Shown: positions 22,601-33,974 of the stretch, piece by piece
Numbering within the stretch: the stretch's first letter is position 1
Layout: each line of letters begins with the position of its first letter
Translations under genes and position numbers: made by a program
Notes under the pieces: model-generated
The model's database searches: none
The model's input: only the letters and a program-made list of their open reading frames with translations
Told to the model about the DNA's origin: nothing
Assembly (NCBI GenBank): GCA_038380795.1
Contig: CM076270.1
Location: 13,621,001-13,685,000 of the forward strand
Source: Pyrocephalus nanus
Taxonomy: Eukaryota > Chordata > Aves > Passeriformes > Tyrannidae
DNA length: 64,000 nucleotides
Direction: 5' to 3'

Positions 22601-25600
22601 CAAGTCTTCCTGCAGGTGCTATGGAGCCACCCAAAGCCTTGGTGCTCTCATGGAGTTATTGGCATCTGTCTTCCAGCTTGGCCTCCTGGGGTCAAGGGGT
22701 TTCTAACTCTGCTTAGTAAAAAAAAAACACCCCAGAAAGCAGAAGTTTGTATGGACAGAACAAGGAAGACTTGGAAAAACAGCCCACAGATGGAAAGGAA
22801 AACATCCCTCTTAAGTTGTTATATAGATGTTGCTGTCATGTACTATTTTATGCTTTATTTATATATCGTATTTTTTTATGAGTTTCAGGCTCTATACATA
22901 AGAATTTTAGGAATAATTTTAGGAATAATTTTATCCTAGTTTGTAATTTTAAATACCTTGGGTCATCAGGAGGGCTGCAGGAATGCCCAGTGTGCCCAGC
23001 TACCTCACAGTTTTAAATGCTTAACATGTCACTTACAGGTTGTCCTACTTTCTTTTTTTCTGAGATAGTAAGCAAATGAAATCCATATCCTAATGAATGG
23101 AAGGAGGATGTCCCTATTGAAAATCCTTAAAATCACAACACTTAACTTTCATTGGGATATGAGACATACAACACAAGTTAAAGGTATTTCATAAGTACAA
23201 GTTGGAAAGAGGATCAACATCCTGCAACACAGCTTAGATTTTGCACTTTAAAGCTGTCGTTTCAGAATCATAGAATCACAGAATGGTTTGGATCGGAAGG
23301 GACCTTAAAAACCATCTCATTCAAAACCCCTGCCATGGGCAGGGACACCTTCCACTGGACCAGGCTGCTCAGTTTTACTCCCTTGAGTCAGTGGGTTGAG
23401 AATCTGGGCAATTAGAAAATCCCACTCATGCATTCCTGAAGATGGAATTAGCTCCTGGGATGGGACATCCCTTGGTTGCCTTCACCCATTTCAAAACAAG
23501 GTCCCCAAGCTCAGCTGGTGAAGAATTGGGCCCCCCTATGCCTGGTGGACCTGGCCCTTGGTCACACCTCTGCGAGCTGGAGGTTGTTTCTTCCTCAGAA
23601 AAGGAGGAGAAGTGTTAAAGGTCTGCTCAGACCTCCCAAGAGCTGTGAAGAATTGTTTGGGAAAGATTCAGAGGTCTTGATGGCTGTAGTAATGATAAAT
23701 AGGACTTTGGATGCCCAGAAGATCTGGAGTCCATACATCTGGGCAAAAAGTCCTCACATGACACTTAGTTTTGTTTTGTTCCTCCTTCCACAGTGTCCAA
23801 GGCCAGGTTGGATTTGGCTTGGAGCAACTGGTCCCGTGGAAGGTGTCCCTGCCCATGGCAGGGGGTGGAATGCGATGAGCTTTAAGGTCCCTTCCAATCC
23901 AAACCACTCTGGGATTCCATGTTCAGGGGTCCTGTGAATCCCCGTGCTAAGGAAAACAGGTGATTGGCATCACTGCCAGGCTCCCCAGGGCTGGGCACCA
24001 CCATGATACCTTGTGCACATGGATGGAGGAAGTTCCCACCTGCTGAGGCTGGGCTTCCAGACCTGGCAATGAACCAAACATATCTCCATGAGGCAGAGAG
24101 TGTGTTTTCCCACTAAAAAAAAAAACACAAAAAAACACAACTTCTGGCAGGGAATCTTTTGTCCATGTTTGTCACTGTAAAACAAATCTTTAACACTGAA
24201 CTTCTGGATATTTTCAGCTACTGAAATGATCTGTTTGCTAAACTCATTTTCTGTGAGAAAACACATCAGGAGAAAGATTCCTGCTGGGATGATTTGGGAT
24301 TGTGGAGGGTGACATTGCATTCCTGCTGTTGGAATTTGAAAGGCAAGGGAATCCCAGCAGGAAAGTTTAACATGTTGTGTTGCTGAAGGACACAGAGCAG
24401 TGTCTCACCCATCTTTCCAGAGCTGGAAGGTCCTTCCCCAAGGCCACAGGTGACTCTTGAACTGTGTGGGTCTCAGTCTGTCCTTCTCTCTGATCCAGGC
24501 CTGTGTGCCATCACCGGCGTGTCCGTGTTTGCCAACATGCTGGTCACAAACTTCTGGATGTCCACCACCAACATGTACCAGGGCATGCAAAACGTCCAGA
24601 ACAGGTGGGTGGTCAGCTGGCTCAGGGTGCTCCACAGTGGAAATCTCCCTCAGGGCAGCAGCCAGAGCAAAGTTACATCTGGGAGTAGGTTGGGATGGTT
24701 GCAGGACTTGGAAGATTTAGTGCCTTACGAGATAAAGTCTTACCTGCACTGGAGATGTTGGCTGGGATGTCTCTGCTCGTGCAGCTCAAGAAGGAGGTGG
24801 GGAGCCCATTGAGGGGCTTCTGGGAACTTGTGCAGGGCTGGGGGGAGGATGACAACACTCAGTGTGTTCCAGGGGAAGCAGCCTGGCCCCTGTCCCAGCC
24901 CTGAACACGTCTGTATCCCGCAGGTACACCTTTGGCTCAGCCCTCTTCGTCGGATGGGTGGCCGGTGGCCTGGCCCTCGTGGGAGGCATCATGATGTGCC
25001 TGGCTTGCAGAGGGCTCATTCCAGAGGAGTCCCGGTAAGCTGAGCTGTGGGAGACATGGGAAGGTGCTGCCTGAAACCTTGGCTATGGGGATAGCAACCA
25101 ACCAACACAGGATATGTGTGTGAGATCCCCATCACAATAGTTACTGTGATAATGGAATCACGGAATTATTTAGGTTGGAAAAGACCATCCTGTGCCACCA
25201 TTAACCCAGCACAACATCAACTCCACCAATACGTGTTTATTTATTTGCCCTTTATGGGTCAGAAGGGATGCCTTCCCTGACTGTGTGACTTGCAGACAAA
25301 TAGAGCAGGAGAGAGACCTTAAAATCTAAAATTTGCAATGTGCTGGTTAAGACAGGCCCATTAATTGCAGCTTCATTTGCAAGGTGCACAGCAGATCATT
25401 AGAAGGTGGAGATTGCATCAGGTGACCTATGATTTATGTAGAATCACAGTGGTTTGGGTTGAAAGGGACCTTAAAGACCACCTAATTCCAACCCCCTGCC
25501 GTGTGGGACACCTCTTATTAGAGCAGGTTGCTCCAAAGCCCATCCAACTCAGCCTTGGTGCCAGGTTGGGTGGTCACAGACCCCCCAGTGCCTAATGAGA

Positions 25601-25788
25601 GCTTCTGTGTCTCTTGCAGTTACAAAGCCGTGTCCTACAACGCCTCAGGACGGAACATCTCCTACCGAACGGGGCCCTACAAGGGGTATGAGCCTGACAC
25701 AAAGGCCAGGAAGGGCCCGGGGTATGAAGAAGCTCCTCGGAGTGAGGATGGAAGACGCTCCTACCCTTCCAAATATGACTATGTCTAG
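10463..25788 (+). CDS. CLDN18: Claudin-18, stomach-type isoform (claudin-18.2-like); exons 10463-10682, 22394-22558, 24499-24604, 24924-25034, 25620-25788
   Basis: Four-pass tight-junction protein that seals the paracellular path; in mammals this isoform is gastric. The spliced frame is 771 nt, giving 256 aa (human is 261). Visible parts: TM1 about 7-27; first extracellular loop with the claudin signature W30, G48-L49-W50, C53 and C63; TM2 about 80-101; TM3 about 123-144; TM4 about 170-192; and a cytoplasmic tail ending KYDYV, a PDZ-binding end. NMT at residue 116 is a sequon. Residues N37, N45, E56 and G65 are those that separate human claudin-18.2 from 18.1. Every junction has GT/AG and phase continuity (1,1,2,2). 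The start is the ATG opening the claudin frame, preceded by CACC. Loop 2 is about four residues shorter than in human. Identification is secure; tissue use is inferred from the family. Confidence 0.97.
11570..11632 (+). mobile_element. CR1-like 3' tail
   Basis: GGTAGGACTTGATGATCTTA then TTTTCCAAC and TATGGTTCTATAA. It lies in CLDN18 intron 1. Confidence 0.6.
12060..12157 (+). mobile_element. CR1 3'-end fragment
   Basis: GTCCCTGCCCATGGCAGGGT, then GTCCTTTCCAACCCAAC, then three terminal units (GTGATTCC, ATGATTCT, GTGATTCC). Confidence 0.88.
12780..13000. promoter_or_regulatory. Candidate conserved noncoding stretch in CLDN18 intron 1
   Basis: This AT-rich, non-repetitive stretch has TCATTAATTTG, GTTAATGG and several TTATT/AATAAT cores plus an ACAATAG SOX-like core. 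It is only 2.1 kb downstream of the stomach-type exon. Confidence 0.25.
17990..18271 (+). promoter_or_regulatory. CLDN18: Candidate proximal promoter of the lung-type CLDN18 exon
   Basis: This segment precedes the second first exon. It has CAAG/CACTC-type elements resembling NKX2-1 sites (ACTCAACACTCAG near 17998, CAAGCACTCT at 18041-18050) and a GATA motif CTGATAAG at 18163-18170, about 100 bp before the ATG. The mammalian lung promoter is known to respond to NKX2-1. The match to its consensus is loose. Confidence 0.35.
18272..18491 (+). CDS. CLDN18: CLDN18 alternative first coding exon, lung type
   Basis: This exon is 220 nt: 73 codons plus one base. The ATG lies in context CGCCATGT, and the donor GTAGGG is at 18492. 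It is a clear paralogue of the exon at 10463-10682, aligning without gaps, so it arose by tandem duplication of a first exon. The intron to exon 2 is 3.9 kb, against 11.7 kb from the stomach-type exon. Confidence 0.96.
18272..25788 (+). CDS. CLDN18: Claudin-18, lung-type isoform (claudin-18.1-like); exons 18272-18491, 22394-22558, 24499-24604, 24924-25034, 25620-25788
   Basis: Alternative isoform from a second first exon 7.8 kb downstream of the stomach-type one. It shares the last four exons and also gives 256 aa. Its first 73 residues contain TM1 and most of extracellular loop 1, including W30, G48-L49-W50, C53 and C63. By my count it differs from the stomach-type exon at about 18 of 73 residues. 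D37, Q45, Q56 and P65 are the residues typical of human claudin-18.1, the alveolar epithelial form. The exon is 220 nt, the same length and phase as its paralogue, and is followed by GTAGGG. Because it opens with its own ATG it must have its own promoter. Lung expression is inferred from mammals. Confidence 0.96.
18492..22393 (+). other. CLDN18: CLDN18 intron 1, second part
   Basis: It contains AT-rich sequence at 19.4-19.9 kb, the GATA cluster at 20.8-21.1 kb and a GC-rich stretch at 21.1-21.5 kb. No repeats of the CR1 type were recognised. Confidence 0.75.
20780..21070. promoter_or_regulatory. GATA-motif cluster in CLDN18 intron 1
   Basis: Sites include TTATCAG at 20789, TGATAAAG at 20931 and the divergent pair TTATCAGCCGATAAGG at 21039-21054. 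The stretch is non-repetitive and lies in the intron shared by both isoforms. This is a candidate enhancer. Confidence 0.35.
22394..22558 (+). CDS. CLDN18: CLDN18 shared exon 2 (TM2 and start of TM3)
   Basis: This 165-nt exon has acceptor TCCTGCAG before CCATG and donor GTAAGT after it. It encodes the end of loop 1, TM2 (LMVVGIVLGILGLLVCVFAL), a short cytoplasmic turn and the start of TM3 with the NMT sequon. Entry and exit phase are both 1. It is strongly claudin-18-like throughout. Confidence 0.97.
23264..23372 (-). mobile_element. CR1 3'-end fragment
   Basis: CAGAATCATAGAATCACAGA followed by the reversed tail and CCATGGGCAGGGACACCTTC. It lies in the intron between CLDN18 exons 2 and 3 and faces the copy at 23795-23922. 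Confidence 0.9.
23795..23922 (+). mobile_element. CR1 3'-end fragment
   Basis: GTGTCCAAGGCCAGGTTGGA through CCCATGGCAGGGGGTGGAAT to CACTCTGGGATTCCATG. Confidence 0.9.
24499..24604 (+). CDS. CLDN18: CLDN18 shared exon 3 (TM3 end, extracellular loop 2)
   Basis: This 106-nt exon has acceptor TGATCCAG and donor GTGGGT. It encodes CAITGVSVFANMLVTNFWMS followed by a short second extracellular loop, NMYQGMQNVQNR. Compared with the human loop as I recall it, four residues are missing, which accounts for most of the shorter total length. The exon ends in phase 2, with AG joined to G for Arg164. Confidence 0.95.
24924..25034 (+). CDS. CLDN18: CLDN18 shared exon 4 (TM4)
   Basis: This 111-nt exon has acceptor TATCCCGCAG and donor GTAAGC. 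It encodes YTFGSALFVGWVAGG, the rest of TM4 and a juxtamembrane cysteine-containing stretch (CLAC). It is separated from exon 3 by only 319 bp. Phase 2 on both sides. Confidence 0.96.
25150..25225 (-). mobile_element. CR1 3'-end fragment
   Basis: GGAATCACGGAATTATTTAG then GGTTGGAAAAGACCATC. It lies in the last CLDN18 intron. Confidence 0.75.
25440..25560 (-). mobile_element. CR1 3'-end fragment
   Basis: AGAATCACAGTGGTTTGGGT through ACCTTAAAGACCACC to CCATCCAACTCAGCCTTGG, ending about 60 bp before the last CLDN18 exon. Confidence 0.9.
25620..25788 (+). CDS. CLDN18: CLDN18 shared last coding exon (cytoplasmic tail)
   Basis: This holds 169 nt of coding sequence after acceptor TCTCTTGCAG and ends at TAG (25786-25788). 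It encodes a hydrophilic, tyrosine-rich tail with the KAVSYNASG motif and the C-terminal KYDYV expected to bind ZO-type PDZ domains. A minus-oriented CR1 fragment ends only about 60 bp upstream of the acceptor. Confidence 0.96.
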
Positions 25789-27697
25789 CAGACCTTCTGG
25801 GGTCAGTTTCTGCTCCCTTGTGTATTTTTAACTTCAGAAGCAAAAAGTGCAGCAACCAAAGCAGTCTGTAAACAGGATTGTACTTTCTGTCGTGTCTTCT
25901 ACTCTGAGGTTGCACCCTGGTTTGTTGTGGACATCAGTTTTATTTGACTGCCTGCCACGAGGAGGTCTACTACAAAATAACGCCTTTTGGTGCTCTCAGA
26001 GTAGAACATTTTGCTCCTGTTTTATGTATAAACTGATGTCCAGGAGCGGTGCCTTGTGCCCTTTGCCAATTATTCAAATAGAGAAAATTCCCATTTAATA
26101 ATAGCTGTGTATGTGAAGTAAATTCAGCTGTGCCCGTTTGGATGTGCCCAATGCCAAGAGACCCCACAGTCATGGAATTCTCCTACTTGGTGACTGTTTC
26201 TGCTCAGTCACACCTTTGCTTTGCTGGTTGAACTGATCTGCTGGGAGATTTAATCTGATTTATGTTCCTTAGACATTTGCTGTAACCTGTGATACCGAAG
26301 TGTATTTATTTCTTCTGTTCTCTCCAGGGAATATGAATAATCCATTGTTATTCCTACAACAGGTCTTTGCTGTAACAGCTCCAAACCTCTGTGTGTGACC
26401 AGTGTTCCTGCAGATGTCATCTCTAATGAGGCCAGGAGAGTTTCTCATTTAGAATTAATTACAGTTACATTTGGAGCAGAAATCCCAGGGAGCATTAGAT
26501 ATTTAACTCTACACCAACACCAAGACTTGCTTGTGTTAATTCTTCCCCCAGTGATGTGAAGATTAACTCCTTGGTGAGATGTTGCTTCCTCCAGCCAATC
26601 CATCTGAGTGGAAGTTGATTTGAAGGGGTCAGAGGAAGAGATGTGAGAGCTTAGGTGGGAGGGGAGAGCTGTGTGCTGTCACCTGGCTCCAGAGCACATC
26701 CTAAAAAAGCTCTGCAAAGGGCCCATGAGAAGAGCAAAAGGATAAGTTAGGGAGAAAGGAGGGCTCCAAACCCACCAAAGTGGCCATTTTGGTGGACATC
26801 TGCAGGAGGTTTTGGCACCACTTGTCGTAGTTATCAATTCTCTGCAGGAGCTTACCGGCAAAATTGTTTTGGTGAAACGCTGGTGTTGGTTTGATGTTCT
26901 GGAGGGTTCAGAGGCAGAGCTGAACATTCCTCAGAGCTGGGCCTTTGGCAGGTGAAACTGCCGCCAGCCTGGTGGCTTGTAGGGGTAGAGGGGGCAGGCT
27001 GTGCTCGCAGTGGGCACAAACTGGGTCCAACACCCCCATATCCATCACTGCTCCATAACCATCAGCCACCAGCTCCCCACCATCACACAGAGGAAAATCC
27101 CCAGCACAGCTGCAGGAGGTGTGAAGATGCTGTCCCTGGGGAAGGTCAGCAGGAGGAGAAGGGAACACCTGGAGCTGTAGCACTGGGAGCTGCTTGTTGA
27201 AGAGAGGTGGGAAGAGCTTCCATCCAAGTCTTGGATAAAGGGCTCTTGGTCCCTGTCAGGCTGGACACTGGCCCCTCCTGCTACCTGGGATAACTCCCTG
27301 CTGGATGTCAGGGCTCACTCTCCCTTTCCTGCTACGATGAACTTGGTTTAGAGGAGAACAATTCAGTTTTGCAGAGGTAAATCCTGTTCTATCTTAAAAA
27401 CCTTGACACTCTTTTCTATAGTTTTATCTCCACTCTAAGTATCAACTTAGATTTCCTGCCTTTTTTTTTTTTCTTTTGCGTGCTGAATTTAGTTTTTGGC
27501 TTGTTTGTTTTGTTGGTTGTTTTTTTTACACAAATATTAAAAAAGAAGAATCTTCAAGACCAAATTCACTGTTTCCAGCTGTTTCCATTTGTTCTCTCCT
27601 TGTCAGGACCAACATCTACAACCTTCCTGCTCAGCTAAACCCCCCTCCTGAAGGTTCTTGGGAGGAGGATGGAGAAATACAGGGAATTGAGGATAAA

Positions 27698-27703
27698 AAT
27701 AAA
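27698..27703 (+). terminator. Possible CLDN18 polyadenylation signal (AATAAA)
   Basis: This is the first canonical AATAAA I noticed downstream of the CLDN18 stop, about 1.9 kb away and followed by T-rich sequence. A long 3' UTR is normal for mammalian CLDN18, but a variant hexamer nearer the stop (AGTAAA near 26116) could be used instead. Confidence 0.25.
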
Positions 27704-28461
27704 AGATTAGGGTGTGTTTTTTTTCCTGTTAGTCACATGCTGAGACAAAATACCAGAAAAATCTCGTGGAAGAAGCATCAGGGGACCCCAAGTCAGTGAG
27801 GTGATGAAGTCAGAGCTCCTTGTTGGGAGCTCTCTGAGGAGTAGAGTTTAGTTTCAAGGCAGAGATTAAACACTTCTAAATACTTCATTGTTCTTAGCAA
27901 GGAAAAAAATGCTGGTATGTTCTCAGCTCCACTGGAAAGGGGCTGAAAAGCATGGGAATGTTTAATTTAGATAGGAAACACACAAGTGGTGGTGAGCTGA
28001 AGGTACACAGGGTGATGGGAAGGGTGGGAAAACAGGCAGGAAAAATTGAAATGCAGGTTTAGGGCTGTGTTAGAACGAAAAACATCCCAAGGAAGCAGCT
28101 TGGAAAGTTACACTTGATTTTTATGCAACACAAATTCTCTAGCAAACTCCCTGAGCTGGTTCTCCCTGGGATACACTTGGATGTACACTTGGATGACAAG
28201 ATTGTGGGCAGGAGCTGAGGCAGACCTGGATGCAGGAATTTCTGCCCTCGGAAGGTTTCTAATCTTCCACCATCGCTTTTCGTTTCCCTCGGCCCCAAAC
28301 CTGCAGGATGAAGTATTTTAATGCGGCAAATGTCCCTGGGAAAAAAATCCCAATCCAAGGGGGGAATCATTTCTTGCTGAGCCTGTCTGTGGTGTGACCA
28401 CTCCTGCCATGACACTCCTGCCATGTCTGTGGCTGTGAAGGGCCTTATCTCGTGGGGGCAC

Positions 28462-28642
28462 CTTGGCACAGGCTGCCCAGAGAAGCTGTGGCTGCCCTAG
28501 CCCTGGAAGTGTCCGAGGCCAGATTGGACAGGGCTTGGAGCAACCTGGGCTAGTGGAAGGTGTCCCTGCCCACGGCAGGGGGTGGGACTGGATGGGCTTT
28601 AAAGCCCCTTCCAACCCAAATCATTCCATGGTCATGTGATTC
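28462..28642 (+). mobile_element. CR1 3'-end fragment
   Basis: CCTTGGCACAGGCTGCCCAG through GTGTCCCTGCCCACGGCAGG to CATTCCATGGTCATGTGATT. Confidence 0.92.
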
Positions 28643-28814
28643 CCTGTCTTGGGACATGGACCCAAATAGCCCAAGGGGAAATCTCTGGGACTTTACTGAG
28701 GACAAAGTTCCCATTTCCAGGCTTTCCTCTGCAGGCTGAAAAAAAAAAAAAATGAGGATACTCTAATTATTCCTTGAACTTGAAGAACAAAGGGAGATCC
28801 AGAAGCACCCCAAA

Positions 28815-28862
28815 GATGACCCAATGGTGGCAGCTCAGGATGACCCAATGGTGGCAGCAAAT
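28815..28862 (+). repeat. 24-bp tandem duplication
   Basis: GATGACCCAATGGTGGCAGC plus four bases occurs twice in a row; the two units differ only in the last few bases. Confidence 0.85.
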
Positions 28863-30094
28863 CGTGTCCCAGTGTTGGCTTGTCCCAGTGTCCACATGAA
28901 AGGACAAAACCCCCTGTGCCACATGCACAGCCCAAGGTGCACAGGGAAAGGGACACTTGGACCATGGGCTGCCCCTCACCCCAAACACAACATCTCCCGC
29001 CACAGTGGGCACTGCAGGGGAACCTTTCACCCCAAAAGGTGTGGATTTGGGCTCTGGAATCCATGCCCAGGTGAGCAGGGCATGGAAGGAGCAGCACGTT
29101 GTGGAGGACACCAAAGCCATCCCCATGGCTGCAGGCTGGGAGGAGCAGTTCAGCATTGGCTGGGCTGAACTGGGCTTGCTGGTTTGACCAAACCATGAGC
29201 TTTGTGCCTCTGGAATTCTTTTGGCTGAGTAAAACCTGAAAGAGAAGCCAGAGACTGCAGACCTCCTGTCCTGTGAGCAAACCCAGCTTTGCCTCCTGCT
29301 GCTGTCCCTGGTGAGGGAGAGCACACAATCCCCTCCCACCTGTTATTTTACCTTTCTTGATAACAAACTTCAAGGCAAAGGATGGTTTTGGTAACACCTG
29401 TAGAGCCAAGTCAGGGAAATAATGATGAGTGATTCATGTGGTTTTTTTGTCTCCATAAATTTGATCATCTTCTGAAAAACACACATTAGAGGAGCTGATT
29501 AAACACAGGCTTGTCTAACAAAGCCAGGGATGCAAAGCCTGGGTGCTTTGTCTGCTAGCAGAGCTCTCTGTAGGTTCTTTCTGAGCTTCTGCCCCATTTC
29601 CAAGGGTGTGAGAGCAGATTTGCATGGATTTGGAGTAAGGGAAGCAAAGACACATTTCTGAAGCTCCAAATTGGACTAAGAGATAAGAACTCTCCTGAAA
29701 TCTATATGTAATTAAAAGCTCAATCTTCCTTCCTACAGTGACAAGGTTATTGCTTTTATGGAGCTGAACAGAGATGGATGAGTCCATGGATTAATAGCAC
29801 TAAGATTTATGACACTGTGCTTGCCCCAAATATTCTGGGAGAATAGCTCTCTGGGTGAGATATTCCAGCTGAATAAATATGATAGGGTTTTTCTTTTCCT
29901 TTATTTATATTTTTTTAAATTTTTTCCCCCCAGATTAGTATTATTTGGGAGAGTTGTGCTGCATTCAGAGCTTTTTAGTGCTGTGGGTTGAATATTTACT
30001 ATATTCACACTTTATAAAAGTGTTACCAAGAACTGGAGCCCCAGGAAGAAAAAGTCATTGAGAAAAACAAAACACAAAATGTATTATTTTGAAG

Positions 30095-30308
30095 ATTCTT
30101 CACCCGGAGGGTGGTTGGCACTGAACAGGTTCCCCAGGGCAGTGGGCACAGCCCCAAGGCTGCCAGAGCTCCAGAAGGGTTTGGATGATCCTTTGGGGCA
30201 CAGGGGCTGACTCTTGGGGATGTTCCTGTGCAGGGCTGAGGGCTGGACTGGATAGTCCTTGTGGGTCCCTCCCAGCTCAGTATATCCTGGGATTCTGGGA
30301 TTCCATGG
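30095..30308 (+). mobile_element. CR1 3'-end fragment (GGGTGGTTGGCACTG subfamily)
   Basis: TTCTTCACCCGGAGGGTGGT through TTTGGGGCACAGGGGCTGAC to CCTGGGATTCTGGGATTC. Confidence 0.92.
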
Positions 30309-30980
30309 AGCAGCTGCTGCCCGTTCCTGGTCTTGTGGCACCATCCAGTGGCTGCTGGCAGAGCACTGACACTTTCCTGTCCCCTCCATGTGTGCCCTTC
30401 CCGGATTTCCGGAACATCCTCGGGAGCTCAGCCAGGTCCTCCAGAGTGATCTCCAGGACATCTCACAGATGACCCTTTCTCAGTTTCCAAGGTCTCCCCA
30501 GATCCTCCTGCTTCACTTTTATTCTCACTTTGCCAGGTGAAGGCCTGGAATTTCCTGTTCATTAGAAAGAAGGAAATAAGGTATAAAATTACAATAAGTG
30601 AATAAGTTATAAAATAAGGAAATAAGGAAAAAAAAAGGGGGGGGGGAAGAATTAAAAAAAGAAGGAAAAAATACGTTCCCAGTATTTGTGCTAGACCTTC
30701 CTTGGGTGAAATCTTTGTTGTTTTTTTTTTTCCCTGTGAAAATATTTAAAAAAAATATTAAAAAAAGCGCAATTTGATTCTGACATTGCCACCACTTTAA
30801 TTACATCAGCTCTCCCCATAAACTGAGGTTATGTTTAAGTCTTGCTTTAGTAATTCAATAATTTTGTCATTGCATCACTCCAATTATCTCTAGATTTGTT
30901 CCAGAGACCTTTCCTCCAGTCAGTTCTCTGGCAAAAAGACTCACTATTTTGTTCCCAATGGCATGAATACTGATTTCCTG

Positions 30981-31002
30981 CCCCCCCCCCCCCCCCCCCC
31001 CA
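30981..31002 (+). repeat. Homopolymer C22
   Basis: Twenty-two consecutive C residues (G on the minus strand). Length may be unstable or misread in assembly. Confidence 0.9.
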
Positions 31003-33177
31003 AAACAGAGGAGGAATGGCCAAACATTAGGGAAAAGGCATATGTCTGCAGCTGGATGAGGGGCCAAGGGCTTCAGATTTGAACTCCCTGTGCCCAAACT
31101 GTGCCCCTGCTGATGGGTAGGAGCTGGAGAGAAGGCTCTGCACGACTGGTGGTTTTATTATTTTCATGGAAATTAACTCTAAACCTCTCCTTGTGGCACT
31201 TTGGCCCAGCATCCCTGGAGTTCCCTGTGGGCTGGGATGCTTTGAGCCATGCCGAGCTCCCAGTGGGGAAGAGTTTCACCCCACTAGGTGGTCTCTGTGC
31301 CCCTGCATCCAGGTGTTCTCCCACCGTGGATGTGCTGCCCCTGCGCAGGGAAAAGCAGGTTAAACGAGAGCCCCGGGCCATGGGGATGGCACAGATGGGC
31401 AAAACACCCAGCTGGGGTCTTATCTGCTTCCCCCTGCTCAGGGGGGTTTACTGTGCCCTGGGAGGATCCCCTGGCAGGGTTAGGCACTCAGGATGCCCAC
31501 GGATAAAGCCACCAGTGGGCACAGCAAGGAAAGACTTGTCCCACTCCAGCCCCAGGAGCGCGGTGACACAGGGACACTGATGGTGCTCACCAGTATTGCC
31601 TAAAATCAGTCAGTTTTGAGTACAGAAGGGTAGAAAACAGATCTTTAATTAAGAGGCCTCAGATGCACAAAGGTGTAGTGTAGGCCTTTACAATTGTTAT
31701 AATTACATCTAATTATAATACTTGGCCATTTGTTCACTGCTTACAACCCAGCCCCACAACCCCACATCTCCCCAGTTTGAGTCGGTGGTCCCAAAACAAC
31801 CACCCCTTCATTCCCATCCTCCTCTTCATCATCTCCTTGGAACAGCTTCAAGGACTTGAACTTGTGAGAAAACTATTCCCAAATAGTTTTGCCTTGGTTA
31901 TATCTAGTAGTGTGCCTGTTATGTCTTTGAGTATTTTCTACATTCTGAGTGTTATTCTGTATTTTCTACAGATAAAATGTTTTTTACCTGCTACAATCTT
32001 TATCCCTTGGAATTCCTGACAAGAAACATTAAACAGCATTTTCAGAAACCTTGTACAAAGGTGATGGACAAGAAATGCTAAAAGTGCTGTACTAAAATCT
32101 ATATAATCAAAGGTGTTCTTGTCCTTTTCCACATTTCCACCTGAAGCTTCCTAATTTCTAAGTTGTAATCTTGTTAAACTCAGACATTTATAGATTTTAA
32201 GGCATTGCCAGGGCCATGCCCACCACCTCACTGACCCACCCTACAAGAACAGGTGGTACCTGAACCAGCTGTTTCCTCCAGTGAGTCCAGATGTGCCCCA
32301 GAATCCCCAGAATGGCTGTGGAGAGCACGGGCTCCTCCTTGGGGCTGGGGGCCACAGGGTGGGTTTCCCTCAGCATCACTTCTGAGCTGGGCACAGAGAG
32401 AGGGGCTGGGTCACTCTGGTGTCCCCTACTCCTGCAGCAGCTCCAGGATGCTCCCTGGGATGCTCCAGGCTAGGATGCAGCCCATGGAGAAACCCCACAT
32501 TGCCCATGGACATGGGCAGCTCCATCACACCCCTCACACCCCTGTGGTCAAGTGGGGTCTGTGTCTATGGGTCTGGCTTTGGGCACCTCTGAGGCCTTCA
32601 CAACCATCTCAGTGTTCCCAAAAACTGTGCCAGGGGAAGAGGGGCCACGCCAGTGCTCCCAGCCTCCATGGAAAAAACCTAGGAATGCTCCTTAAAAGTA
32701 TCTCCAGGAAACATTCATTCCTCGTGCTTTCGGGACCCAAACCAGGAACTCTGCCGTGCTGTGGAGTGGGGAAGGATGGAGGCGTTCCCTGCTCAGCGCC
32801 CCTGCAGCAGCTCTGCCGGGTGCCAGGGGGTGTTGTTGCATTGCCGGGAGCTCGGGGATGCTGGCAGGAGGCACCGTTTGGTTCGCTCGGCACGAAAAGG
32901 GGCTTGCACAGCCCAAGGCCCCTTGAAAGCCCCGGGCCAGGGGCTGCTGTGCCCTCCAACACCCTCCTGCCCTCGAAGGAGAGTAATTTAGCCTGGGAAA
33001 GGCTGCTCGCAGGAAGATGTGCTGCAGAAATACAAATATCCAGGCTTGGAGGTGGGAGCAGGGGGTTTATCCCTGGGTCATTCTGCCTCTGCCATCCCCA
33101 TTTTCCTCTCAGAGGTGTGATTACTCCACATGGGTGTATTTTTACTGCCTCTTCGTGTTTTGGCTGCTCCTCCCACC

Positions 33178-33240
33178 AAAAAAAAAAAAAAAAATAAAAA
33201 AAAAAAAAAAAGGAAAGAAAAAAAATTAAAAGAATCAGTT
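33178..33240 (+). repeat. A-rich low-complexity tract
   Basis: Two A runs separated by one T, then short AAAG/AAAT units. Confidence 0.9.
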
Positions 33241-33974
33241 CAGACTTCAGGAGGTTTGGGGTTCCCTGCAGGGCCTTCAGCAGCCTCTGCTTCCCCCCTG
33301 GGGGAGCCTCCTGGCTGGAGTCAAGGTGGTGCTGGTACCAGTGCAGTGAGGACTGGGAGGCGCTGGTGGGACCTCTGCAAAGTAGCAGCTTCCTCCTGTA
33401 ATCTGATTAATCCCTGCCCACAGTTTACCCCAAATCCCACCCACAGCCCAGCAGCCACCTGGGACAGCTTTCCCAGGAGAAGGGCTGGCTGCAGGGCTGG
33501 TCATGGAGCTGCACTGAAAGGGGATCACTGAGCTCATCCCCTCCCCCCTGTGCCCCCAGCACCCCTCCCTTCCTCACCACACGACACCCCAAGCCAAACT
33601 GCAGCTTCATCCCAGTGCTCTCGGGATAGGGATGGTCCCAACTCCAGGGCCCTCCTGATGGATCTCCATCAGCCACCACCTTGGTCACCCTGCAGGAGGA
33701 AAGAAGCCCATGATGCTCAAGAAGGCGCTGAGGCCCCAGAGCAAAAGCAAGCCCTGATCCATCTTTGTTTTACCCCATGGAAGGCACGGACTGCTCTGTC
33801 CTGTCAGGGATCCGAGGCTGGCACAGCTCTGGCACCAGCCCTTGGAGAACAACCCCTCACCTGTCAAAGCCACTGGGTGAGGATGCCAGAGGGCAAACAG
33901 CCCTCTGGGCTGGGGTATCCCTTGGGTATTTGCCAACAGCCCCCCTCTGTTTTAGGGCTTTTCTCTTTCCTGTC

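Noticed and set aside
28693..29409. 238-codon frame on the - strand with short repeats
   Set aside because: The repeats come from a 24-bp tandem duplication, and the frame ends through an A/T tract; no domain or splice context.
32253..33197. 314-codon open frame
   Set aside because: The composition is that of GC-rich noise; it runs into the poly-A tract as a lysine run and has no splice or domain evidence.
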